Below are positions 33,491-44,208 of a DNA stretch of 64,000 nt, piece by piece (positions within the stretch are counted from its first letter, which is position 1; each line of letters begins with the position of its first letter). The notes beneath the pieces were generated by a model. The model was not told the origin of the DNA, did not search any database, and saw only the letters and a program-made list of their open reading frames with translations. The DNA lies in the NCBI GenBank assembly GCA_030272155.1, contig CP126203.1:3534001-3598000 (forward strand). Reading direction: 5' to 3'. Made by a program: the position numbers and the translations under genes. The stretch comes from Tetradesmus obliquus. Taxonomy: Eukaryota > Chlorophyta > Chlorophyceae > Sphaeropleales > Scenedesmaceae.

Positions 33491-36124
33491 CGTAACTTGA
33501 TTCTGCCTTGCAACCAATCAGTCAACTATGGCGATGTATAAGCGACTGGAGGTCAAGGCTTTGAGCAAGCTAGACAGCTTCACGGCCACAGTTGTGCGGT
33601 ATTGCTGTGTTTGATGGAATATCAGTTCATGTTCGTGTTATCCTCTGGTGACAGCAGTGACGGCTGCGCGCTGGGGTGAAGGTGCAGCACTGGTATTTTT
33701 GTGGCTCCAGACCTACACCCTATCACCTGCTTGACATGGCTGGTGAACGGCATCGTGCATGAGTCAGCGCAGTCAGCTCGCCACGTTATCTGGAATAATG
33801 TTGAATTTCTATGTGTGTATGGCACCATATGCGCTAGGCCGACACGCACAAGTCACAACAGACACCGCAAAACTGTAACGTAGCTCACTCTGGCAGAGTG
33901 AGGCAGCTGAGCTGAGGCAGCTCATGACGTGCCGCTCTGCCATAACTATCCCCTCTCTAAAAAAATTAACATGGCTTGCACCCACCCAGTCTGCATCCTA
34001 CAGGATGATCAATCGCTTCCAAACTCAAGAATGGACAGCATGCAAGGACGGCATGCAGGACTAGCTCCACCAGAGGCATCTGCAACTGCAACACAGTAAG
34101 CACAGTGGGTTCACCACAACAGATCGATACATGAAATGCTTTACCAGACTACCAGACCATGGATTAATCCTGTTGTAGCTCATACCATCAAAAATGGTGC
34201 CAGGACCCACATGCAAGTATCCTCTCTCTCAAATAGATTACTCCCTTGCAAAGCAGCACCTGCTCACCATCGAGGTCCAGGTCGCTGTCGCTAGGGCGCC
34301 CACTGCCCCTCCCCCCCTCTCCCCCTACTCTGGAATAGGGGTAAATCATGTTGCAAAGCAGCACCTGCTGAAGCGCTGCCACTGACAAGACATCCAAGTC
34401 ATCTGGCCGCGTTGGCATTTCACATCAATCCTAATGTGGCTTCATATGATGTGGCTGCAACACTAGCCCCGCCAGTCAAACTTGCAGGTGACCGCCGGCG
34501 GCTGCAGCACACACACAACACTGCAGCGGCATCAGCGTGGCCACACCTGGTACGTCATGTAGCGTAGTCTTGCTCTCTACACAAAACGAGCTGCTGTTGA
34601 AAGATGAGGTTGACAATATATATATCGGCATTGCTTGCAAACACAGCACAGAGGTGCGTTTGGTCATGCCAGCAGAACTGGATCATGCCTAGCTGTGGGA
34701 ATTGCTGCGATGCTTGCAAGTGTGATGGAGCTGTACCCATCCTGCTGCCACTCCGTGGCATGCAGGGCTGATCTTGAGGTTGCTATGGTGTGAAGGGTAC
34801 CCTGATGACAACAAGAGGTGACTAATGATGAACAGTGTCTCCCGCTGCCTCCGCCGCCTGCCAGCTGCAACCCCACCAAATAATGATGAACAGTGTCTCC
34901 CGCTGCCTCCGCCGCCTACCAGCTGCAGCCCCACCAAAATAGCGGCGGCGCAATGTCACACAGCATGTGCAGGATGCAGCTGAATATGAAGTTTTAATAC
35001 CAGCAGGCCAATGTCTTGCTGCCACTGTCAATGCTGCTGCCAGCACACCACGCAGCCAGCAGGTGCTGTTGAGTTCCCTGCAGAGGCAGCACCGCTACCG
35101 ATCCTATGCACATTGACAATAGTATGACTCATACTCGGTCGGACTTCTAAGAACCAGGGTGAATGCATAGCTGCGCACCTTCAAACAAAACTGGACCAGT
35201 ATGCGTGAAACGCAACATCAAATGCGCCACAAGCGCAGACCACGCACCCTGTTCGGCGCAACAGGCAGATCCCAAAAGATACCCACTGGTGGCATAGCAG
35301 AGTGGCACCGGCTTAATGCCAAGGTGCCAAAAGGTTGCAGGATGTGGATCAGTTGGTCTGTGGCTACAGTGCTGTAAACACCACCTCCCCCGCAGATGGT
35401 TGAAAGTCAGAAGTGCAGCGTGCATTGACAGCTATCACAAAGGGTTGCAGTTGCAGTTGAGCTCAGTGCTCTCAGCGCAATGCAAAGTCACTTGCAAAAG
35501 CATGCATTAAATGGCTGTGTGCATACAGCTGCGTAAACTACTGCCAGTGGTGCCAGGCAGCTGCTCATTCGCAGCACGCGACAGCAACTTGTAGTTCAGC
35601 TATGCGTGCCACGCGAGGCGCGATGCAGTCTCAAACTCAAGAAGTGTAACATGCTATCAAGACGCGCTTCCTTGTTGTGGCTGGTAGCCAGGTCACCCTG
35701 CGCCTGCTGCGCAGTGTGATGGTTCACACTGGTATCGCCTGCAAGGCCATGTCAGTGCTTGCCGCTGCTTACACAGCAGGCAGTGCCGGCAGGTATGCTG
35801 CGCAGTCTGCAGATTCCAGCCACTGCACAAGCAGACACAGTGCAGCAGCAGTGGCAACCGCATTATGCTAACAACAGCAGCAAAGCTGGGTTACTGGCAC
35901 AGTTGCGGCAGTGACAGTAGCAGTACCGCCGCCATGCTGCGATACTCACTACTGCTGGCGGTCACGCCACTCTCTTGTGTGTCAGAGTGTTTTAAAAGAA
36001 GGAAACGACCCCGCGAGTGCCCTGCTGGGCTGTGAAATGTGCCGCTTCGAGCTACAACAAAGAGCAGTAGATCTGTTGGGAGCTGTAGTGCAAGCACACT
36101 GCGAACTGCTGTTGGTTACCTACC
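33491..36124. other. Region with no gene I can support
   Basis: Possible minus-strand coding fragments exist (34555-34760 reads IQFCWHDQTHLCAVFASNAD; 34970-35046 reads LAAALTVAARHWPAGIKTSY), but they do not link into a phased model and match nothing known. A 58-bp duplication lies at 34824-34939. The rest looks intergenic. The 3' end of the membrane-protein gene may extend into the right part. Confidence 0.4.
34824..34939 (-). repeat. 58-bp tandem duplication
   Basis: AATGATGAACAGTGTCTCCC and the following 38 bp occur twice in tandem with two or three changes. On the minus strand each copy ends with GGGGYTGCAG followed by an exon-like start, consistent with an acceptor-type duplication. Confidence 0.75.
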
Positions 36125-36338
36125 GTGGTGGCATCCATGCCGTATCCGTCCAGCAGAGCATGCCGCATCGCGCAGTAGCCCAGCTTGGCGGCACCAGCAG
36201 CTTTGGCCAAACCTTGGCCCACTGACCTGCAAGCTGCTTTAAAGCACATATAAACACTTACCGTGGTTGCGTTCATGGCGTATCCGTCCAGCAGCGCGTG
36301 CCTTATAGCGCAGTAGCCCAGCTTGGCGGCACCAGCAG
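36125..36338 (-). repeat. Donor-type copies of the AAKLGYCAIRHALLDGYGMN exon end
   Basis: Two further copies lie downstream of the exon that ends at 36400: 36262-36338 and about 36125-36215. Both have AG at the front and a GTAAG/GTAGG donor at the back, so each could be recognised as an exon. The first is 77 nt and would shift the frame if included. Confidence 0.85.
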
Positions 36339-36399
36339 CTAACGTCAAACCTTGGCCCGCTGACCTGCCAGCTGCTTAGAAGCACATACAAACACTCAC

Positions 36400-39300
36400 C
36401 GTGGTTGCGTTCATGCCGTATCCGTCCAGCAGCGCGTGCCTTATAGCGCAGTAGCCCAGCTTGGCGGCGCCCCAGCATGCGTTGTCAGCGGGCTTGCTGC
36501 TGCAGCTGTCACCCGCAGCGTCGATGTAGCCGTAGCACTGCTTGCACTCTGCAGCAGCAGCAGCAGCAGGCAGAGTTTGAAGCTCGCTGTTTCGGTCACC
36601 TTCTGGTTGTTGAAACTGTGCTTCTCGGGCACCAACTGCAGGCATGACATGCTAGGATAACTGGCACAAGGCTGTGCCGCCCTGTTACCGCCAGAATGCA
36701 GCAGTCAACGCACCCAGACTGCCCAAAGGCATCCCTGTCTGTGGTGTCTTTGGCATTCAACGAGACCCAGATCATGCATGCCGTAACGAGATCTAAATGT
36801 GCCATGTGCCAAGGTTGTTACCCCTCACACAGCAGCAGTCAACCCACCGAGGATGCCAAAGGTGTCCCTGTCTTTGATGTCATTGGCGTAGATCAGGAAC
36901 CAGATTGCATAGGCCTCCACTGCAACCACGCTCAGCATGCACAGTGTGCCCAGCAGAGCCATGCCGCGCAGGTAGCGCACATCACCAGGGTAGGGCCACA
37001 TGTGGGGGCCGGGCTTGCCATTCCTGCAACATCAACCAGCAGGACAGGGCAGGGCATGTACCATGGCAACTTTCTTCTGCAGCACATGCTGCCCTGCTTT
37101 CCTGTTGCAGCCCGCTGTGATCCCGCACAGCAACATCCCAAAATACCAACTTTATAAAGGCAGGCATGGCGCGCAGGTAGCGCACGTTGCCTGGGTAGGG
37201 CCACATGTGGGGGCCAGGCTTGGCAAGCCACCCCTGCAAGCATATCAGTCTTAAAACCAGATAGTAAGCAGCGACGTTATTTCAAGCAGGAGTGTACGGT
37301 ATGCAGATCAACTGTATGCAGCTTGTTGGTGCGGCAGCAGCTGCCTGTGCTGCTGATGTGCTGGTCGGTGCCAAGCCTGCACATGCGCCTATGCCACCTG
37401 TGATCTTGTCAAACGCTGCTTCCTTTCTCAGCACAACCCACTCATTCACTTCCAGCACAGATACGTGTAGGTCGCACATCAATGTTGCAGCAGCATGTTC
37501 TGTGTGTTGAGATTCGAACACGTCTTGTTGGCGGAGTCCCTACCGTGTCGTGCGCAGCAGGGTCACGGGCGTCAGGAAGGATGTGCAAAAGTTGAAGGCA
37601 TACACCTGCTGCATTGTCATAGCATATAAATACATATTCGCCTGCTCAGTGCCCACCTTGCTGTGCGCAGCAGGGTCAGGGATGTCAGGAAGGACGTGCA
37701 GAAGTTGAAGGCGTACAGCCTCTGGACCGTCAGCTCATCCAGCTTGTTGGACAGCGCTTTCAGCCATGCAAAACAGCCTTTGGGGGTTGGCTCCTCCTCA
37801 TCAGCAGCCACATCCTCCTGAATAAACATGCAGCAGTCAAGTGAGTTGGTTTTGGTTGATCAAAAAAACATATGGAGACGCTTTGGCAAAAAAATGCTTC
37901 AAAAAAGTACGAACATTGCAGGATTCGAACCTGGTACCCCTCATGAGACGCCCACCTGGGTCACCCTGTTGCTGCCAGTCCTGCGCAGCCCCATCAAGTC
38001 GAAAATAGCAGCGGCAGAGTCGCCGCGCTCCTCGAGCAACTCAGCAGCAGCTGCCTCCTGCTGCGCTGCTGTCAGCCTTTTGAATGCACGCTTGCGCGCA
38101 GTGGTCTTGCGGATGGCGGCTTTAAAAGCTTTCTCGGTCACGACTGTGCACTTGGTGATCAGCTCCTGCAAGTAGAGTCACAAAGGGCAAGATAGCCAAT
38201 CAGCAAGCAGATGGTGTGGAAGTGCTGTGTGGTTCTGCGGATGGCGGCTTTGAATGCCTTCTCGGTCACGACTGTGCACTTGGTGATCAGCTCCTGCAGT
38301 GACGTAAGGTGCAAAGTGGGTGAGAGCCGCAACATGCTGGTCGGCGGCAGCAGATGTGCAACACAGTTGAAAGCAAAACCGCTGAAGTGCGAGCAGTGCG
38401 CATGCGCCAACACCACTTTGCGCAACGCTCAACACTGCACAATCCACTAGCAAATGGCAAAAAGTGTCTGGGGTTTTTTGCCCAAGATCTCACACCCAGT
38501 GACACCTTGGGACACCTGGTGACGCCAAGTGACACCCGGTGACTCCAATTACACTAATCCACAACTAGTGACACTGGTTGCAAGCTGCTCACCTTGGCAC
38601 TGTCTGGGCTGTTTTCGATGACCTTGAGGCATCACCAGATGCAGCAGCCATTGGAGCCGTTTCAAGCACATGCAAGCACAGCAGCGGGAGCAGTAACAGC
38701 AGCAAGTGGTGCCAAACATGTATATTCCATGTGTTGGATGTTTTGGCATATGCTGCTCGGCTCTGCAGCTCGTTCAAACAACAAACAAAGGCATTGTTGT
38801 CAATGCAGAACACATCATGGCAGTATCAACGGCACTGCGCCAACAGGCTGCTGATGGTGTCGTGCTGACTGCCGATGTTGATTATGCAGGTGGCAGGATG
38901 CACTGACTGTCGCTGCATCCGCCGCACCTTGTTGAGGGGCACCAGCTGCTCCTCCAGTGACACCATGTTGAACCAGAACATGAACAGCAGCATAGACTGG
39001 GCCCAGCAGCAGCAGCAGCAGCAGCAGCAGCAAAACTTTAACGGACAGCGGGCTACTGGAGCAGCAGTGTGCAGCTGACGCAAGTGCTGCGTGCAGAGGA
39101 GTTTGGTGATGCAACAAAACCTGCCGCAAGCTGCAGCCACAGCTCTGCACCTGGTCTTGTACATGCAGTGTGTGCCTATGTGATGAAGCTGATTTGCCAA
39201 TGCACAGCCAAGCTGAATGATTGTAAAGCGCTTTAACGATGTTGATAGCACACCTGCATGAACATGATGCTCCACTGCGGCAGCACACTGGTGGTCTTGT

Positions 39301-41240
39301 CGCTCCAGGTGAGCCAGCTGGCATACAGGCTGTAGAGATTGATCAGGCAGAAGGTCACCACAAAGTAGATGCAGAACCACATCCTGCACACACACCCGAC
39401 AGGCAGAAGGTCACAAAAAACAGGCAGAAGGTCACCACAAATCAGGCAGAAGGTCACCACAAAGTAGATGCAGAACCACATCCTGCACACACACCCGGCA
39501 GGCAGAAGGTCACCACCAATCAGGCAGAAGGTCACCACAAACAAGGCAGAAGGTCACCACCAGTCAGGCAGAAGGTCACCACAAAGTAGATGCAGAACCA
39601 CATCCTGCAGACACACCCGACAGGCAGAAGGTCACCACAAACCAGGCAGGAGGTCATTACAAATCAGGCAGAAGGTCACTACGGAGTAAATGCAGAACCG
39701 CATCCTGCACACACACCCGACAGGCAGAAGGTCACCACAAATCAGGCAGAAGGTCACCACCAGTCAGGCAGAAGGTCACCACACATGAGGCAGAAGGTCA
39801 TCACAAAATAGATGCAAAACACATCCTGCAAACAAGCATCACCAGACCAAGTCGGGCGCACAGCATATTGACACACCTGCTGCAGCCAGTGTGGAAGCAC
39901 CGATACGTAGATGCAGCCACACTTTGCTGCACGTCTTTCTTGGCAGTGCATGTGTCCACACAATTGCAACAGGCAAGCAGTGCAGGTGCCCGCTGGCTCT
40001 GCTGCATGCAGCGCTTCCACTTGTTATGCGCCGACAACTGCTGAATGTGCAGCTGCCCCGCACTTGTAGAAGGGTGTGTTCTCCCAGTCCACAATGACGT
40101 GTCATAACAGGCTTAAATAACACTTTACAGAGATCTGCTTGAGCTGACTATGCTCACTTGTAGAAGGGTATGTTCTCCCAGTCCACAATGACCTGAAGGC
40201 TCATCAGCCTGCATGCAGGAAACAGCAGCATGTGGCAGTATGTTATGCTACAATACGTCAACAGCCAGCTGTTGTGACGTTTAGTGCAGCGGAGGGTGGT
40301 GAAATCACAACTGAAAGCACAGGCTCATCATCAATACAATGGGAACCCCATTCAATACACATGCACACACAGGCATTTGCAAACGTCTAAGGATCACATG
40401 GCACCAATAACGTGCCAACCCCCAAGCCAGTGCTACTGCGCAGCAGAATAAACATTGTACAAGTCAACTGCAGAGACTTTAACGCACCGGTAGTACTTGA
40501 AGCGGCGCATCAATGCAGCAGCCGGCATCCAACAGTCATTACATAACACTGTAACACATTATGTAACAAACTGGAGTGAGGCTGAACACACCTGTAGTAC
40601 ATGAAGCGGCGCACCGCCATCTCATTGTTGGTCAGCACCACCAGCAGCAGCGTGAGCAGCGGGTATGACACAAACAGCGCAAACATCATCGCCTGGAAAG
40701 ACGACACCTGCCCCCCGGCAGACCAGTAGCGCTCAATGGAGTGCTGCGTCACCATCAGCGCAACCATGACGGTGATGACGTACTGAAACACCTGCAGGCA
40801 GTGACACCGGGCAGGCGGTGACACCAGGCAAGCAGTGACACCAGGCAGGCAGTGACACCATCAGGGCCACCATCACTGTGATGACGTATTGGAACACCTG
40901 CAAGAACAGGCGCAGCACATGCATAACAGTAATGTTGTAGTGATAGTCGGTTACAATTATGCCATGACTGGGTGCTAGGGGCTCACGCATACAGACATAT
41001 ACCACAGGAACATAGGTCATGCAGCTGCTCACCTTGAATGCGCAAGACAGCACACACACACATCGAACTCCTGGCCTCCGTTGCATGGAGTGGTTTGAAA
41101 AACCCCCAAAAGTAGCATAGTATCACACTGCAGCTCACCTTGAAGGTGCCTGACAGCATGGTCACGAAGTAGGTGTATGCTGCTGGCGGTGTGAAGGGCA
41201 GCGGGCTCAGCTCGGTCTTGCTGTACACCTGGCGGCGGCT

Positions 41241-41289
<49 letters not shown>

Positions 41290-41779
41290 GCCATGCAAGT
41301 TCAAGAGTTTGAGCCTCAACAGGTGTAGCAACAGCTAGCTGCATAGGCATCTCCATGCAGTGACAGCATCTGCAATCAATGATAGCAGCAGTTCGAATGG
41401 GAGACTAAATGCTGCTCTGTACGCTTGCACCCAGCTGCATTTAGGTGTTGTTCCCTGGTGATTCTCCAGGCGTGACTCACTGGTCGAAGCTCTCGATGCT
41501 CTTGCCGCTCATGTATGTGCCAAGCGCAGACTTGCAGCGGTATGAGCCAGCTCCCTGCAAGGCAGTTTCCCAAACAGTCACTTGCAGTGCTGTTCTCGAC
41601 GACAACTGCACATTGCTGTACATACGTGCAGTAAAAGGGAATTTGTCATTGCTCTCACCATGACAGGTGGCTTCCCTAGCTTTGCCTGCCCTGCAGCAGG
41701 CTGCTGCTTTGGCGCTGCCTCGTTTGCTGCTGCTGCTGCTGGCACCAGGCACACCTCCACCACTGCTGCATCGCAGGGC

Positions 41780-41813
<34 letters not shown>

Positions 41814-42158
41814 CTGACTCAGCGGCATCTGCTGCTGCCAGGGACTGCTGCAGTGCCTTCTCCGCAGATGTCTCTGCAGGAATGGCGGCAGTAGGTCTCA
41901 GAACGTGTGTGATAATATCAACGCAATGCAGTGGGAATGGCATAAATGTCAGAGTTTTGCATATATGTGGCAATGGGAACTGAGCAGGGTGAGCACAGGA
42001 TGGTGGCACTGCATCTAGCAGAGCAGCACATTGCAGATCAGCTACTGTAGCTGTGGCAGCAGCAAAAGTATTACCTTCTGCTGTGATGGTTATGAAGTCC
42101 GGCCCCTGCATGAACACCTTGACAGCCACGCAGGGGAAGCATCCTGGTAAACCAGCAC

Positions 42159-42196
<38 letters not shown>

Positions 42197-42446
42197 GACA
42201 GCAGCTTCAGCAAGCAGCGCTGTGGACAAGTATTGTGCTTTCTTAAATTAACCGTTGTATAATATCTAGCTGGATGTTGGTACATGTGTGGGCTGCGTGA
42301 CAGCGGTGCTGCCAGATGCATATGAGCGGCAGCAGCTGGTCAACAGATCAGGCTGCCAGTCAAACAGTCAAACATCTGATCAGCAGCAGAACTGCCTGGG
42401 CGAACGCCCCACCTGCTTGAGACTCAGCCATGTTTGACCGAAGCAT
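36400..42446 (-). CDS. Unrecognised multi-pass membrane protein (C-terminal end open)
   Basis: Exons 42413-42446, 42075-42143, 41659-41873, 41481-41554, 41139-41238, 40592-40791, 40158-40208, 39254-39383, 38928-38996, 37956-38165, 37657-37817, 36848-37023, 36600-36635 and 36400-36548 follow in phase for about 558 residues. The last exon ends at a donor and the terminal exon was not found. After a cytosolic N-terminus with an Ala run come about six hydrophobic segments: VFQYVITVMVALMV, MMFALFVSYPLLTLLLVVLT, FCIYFVVTFCLINLYSLYA, SMLLFMFWFNMV, AFNFCTSFLTSLTLL and ALLGTLCMLSVVAVEAYAIW. A basic/acidic loop (RKTTARKRAFKRL) lies between the fourth and fifth. The tail is Cys-rich (CKQCYGYIDAAGDSC, DNACWGAAKLGYC) and probably non-cytosolic. 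I recognise no transporter or channel family; an ion channel or scaffold is possible. Confidence 0.6.
37901..37931 (-). other. Pol III box-B-like sequence with T run in an intron
   Basis: On the minus strand GGTTCGAATCC (37921-37931) matches the tRNA T-loop/box B consensus. About 15 nt later comes a six-T run (37901-37906), like a Pol III terminator. The rest of the tRNA fold is missing, so this may be a tRNA or SINE remnant. Confidence 0.35.
38205..38310 (-). repeat. Acceptor-type copy of the ELITKCTVVTEKAFKAAIR exon head
   Basis: ELITKCTVVTEKAFKAAIRR occurs at about 38235-38300, upstream of the intact exon starting at 38165. It has its own GCAG and then diverges. A matching upstream copy of the KPGPHMWPYPG exon head lies at about 37150-37238. 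Confidence 0.85.
39390..39845 (-). repeat. Nested array: 22-bp units inside ~125-bp copies of the MWFCIYFVVTFCLI exon head
   Basis: The exon head with its acceptor (GCAG then GATGTGGTTCTGCATCTAC) occurs near 39833, 39703, 39605, 39482 and then the full exon at 39383. Within each copy the 22-bp piece GGTGACCTTCTGCCTGATTT is itself repeated several times in tandem, so two levels of tandem duplication are visible. Confidence 0.9.
40792..40905 (-). repeat. Acceptor-type copy of the VFQYVITVMVALM exon head plus 18-bp units
   Basis: VFQYVITVMVALMV occurs at about 40905-40860 with its own CTTGCAG acceptor, then several units of about 18 bp (GGTGTCACTGCCTGCC type) lead to the full exon at 40791. Donor-type copies of neighbouring exon ends (RRFKYYR near 40490; WENTPFYK near 40075) are also present. 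Confidence 0.85.
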
Positions 42447-43099
42447 GTTGTTTTCGGTTGACGTGGAGGTAATCACGGTGGGGGGAGCGATTTGCTTTGT
42501 TGTTTGAGATGCAGTACCTGCAGTGCAAGTCAGCAGCTTAGCACACTTTTCCTACAACAGCAGCCGAGACAGCGTGTAACTTTTTTGCTTTATACCACCG
42601 TCGGTTACTGAATCCTCGCACCTCTTGCGTGGATGATCGCCAGGGCTGCAGGCTACTGTTCGCCAGGCTGTGAGTTATCCCAGCACCGAGAATTAATCTT
42701 TAAAACCATAATTGCCGGAAGTATATTACAAGACCAGGACCAGCCGTCTCGAGCAAGTCGTGGCAGTCAACTGCCCGGGCTGAGTTGGCGGTCACCCAGC
42801 ACAATCCTCATCAGCACTTTGACAGCACAGCACGCTGTCATCAGCAACTGAGACGACACGCAAGAACAGACACCTGACATCAGACACATACCGAATGATT
42901 GCAGGATGCAGTGGCTGCGGCAAGCTACACAACAGCTGTACTGCTGTCATGTGTCCAATGTAACTTGCTCTGCCCTCCAATAGACACAACAAACGCAACG
43001 ACCAACCCACACATCCCATTGCAAGAGAGTGCCATATGGAATGGCTGCCATCAGCATTCTTCCAACGATCTACTGTTTCAAAGCCAGTGAGCTTCAATC

Positions 43100-43283
43100 A
43101 ATCATTGGGGCACGCGGGGGCGCAGCAGCCCACCCTCAACCTGCAGCATGGTGGTACATGCACCTACTGCTGCCGTTGCTGCTGCTGCTGCTGCTGCCCA
43201 TATATGTAAGGCACACGGGGCCGCAGCAGCACCAGCAGCCCACCCTCAACCTGCAGCGTAGTGTGGTACATGCGCCTGCTGCC

Positions 43284-43314
<31 letters not shown>

Positions 43315-43449
43315 TCCAAATCACCAGGGCAATCGAGGCCGCAGCAGCACTGGCAGCCCACCCTCAACCTGCAGCGTGGTGTGGGTACATGCCGCTGCCG
43401 CTCCTGGCGCTGAAGCAATTCCTGCTGCTGCTGCTTCTGCTGCACACTT
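43100..43449 (-). repeat. Copies of the P450 terminal exon downstream of its stop
   Basis: Three truncated copies of TTLQVEGGLLVLLRPRVP lie beyond the stop at 43450, ending near 43325, 43205 and 43100, about 120 bp apart. Each follows a CTG run or pyrimidine tract plus GCAG. They fall in the presumed 3' UTR. Confidence 0.9.
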
Positions 43450-44169
43450 CTAAGGCACACGGGGCCGCAGCAGCATCGGCAGTCCCCCCTCAACCTGCAG
43501 CGTGGTGTGGTACATGCGCCGCTGCAGCAGCCCCTGCCAGCCCCCAACTGAGGGGTGCAGCTGCAGCTGCAGCTGACCAACAAGCATCGCAATGACCACC
43601 TGCACAGCAGCAGCCGCAGCAGCAGCCGCATGTTAGTAGGCTTGTGTGCGATTGGCTGTGCAGCCTTTGCAAGCTGGGGCATGGCCACAGCACTAAGCTG
43701 TTGCGTAGCCATACCAGCGGCAATCAGCACAGGCAATCAGCACACCATTGCAGCTGTGCACACGCCACTGACCCACACCCCCCGACACACATTGCAGCTG
43801 TGCACACGCCACTGACCCACATGCAGCTGCGGCACACGCCACTGACCCACACCCCCCGACACACATTGCAGCTGTGCACACGCCACTGACCCACATGCAG
43901 CTGCGGCACACGCCACTGACCCACACCCCCCGACACACATTGAACTGGCGCCCCCGCCAAGATACGCATGACTTGTTTGCGCATATGTGTGTGGGCTATT
44001 TGGACATGCGTGATAATTAGACAATCCCGCAAGACATAGTCTAGGGGAACAGCAGTTGAAAGCCCACCTGCAGCTCTATGCGAGCCAGGGCCTGCCCAGC
44101 ACAGTCCCGAGGGCCTATACTGAAGCTCCAAGGGTCATTGGGAGGCTGCTGCCTGCTGCCCTTGCCTCC

Positions 44170-44208
<39 letters not shown>

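Noticed and set aside
37880-38000. Complete tRNA gene on the minus strand
   Set aside because: Only the T-loop/box B and a T run are present. The 5' half overlaps a coding exon end and cannot form D and anticodon arms.
39390-39845. CRISPR array
   Set aside because: Short direct repeats occur, but there are no unique spacers, no cas genes, and the genome is eukaryotic. The units are copies of an exon head.
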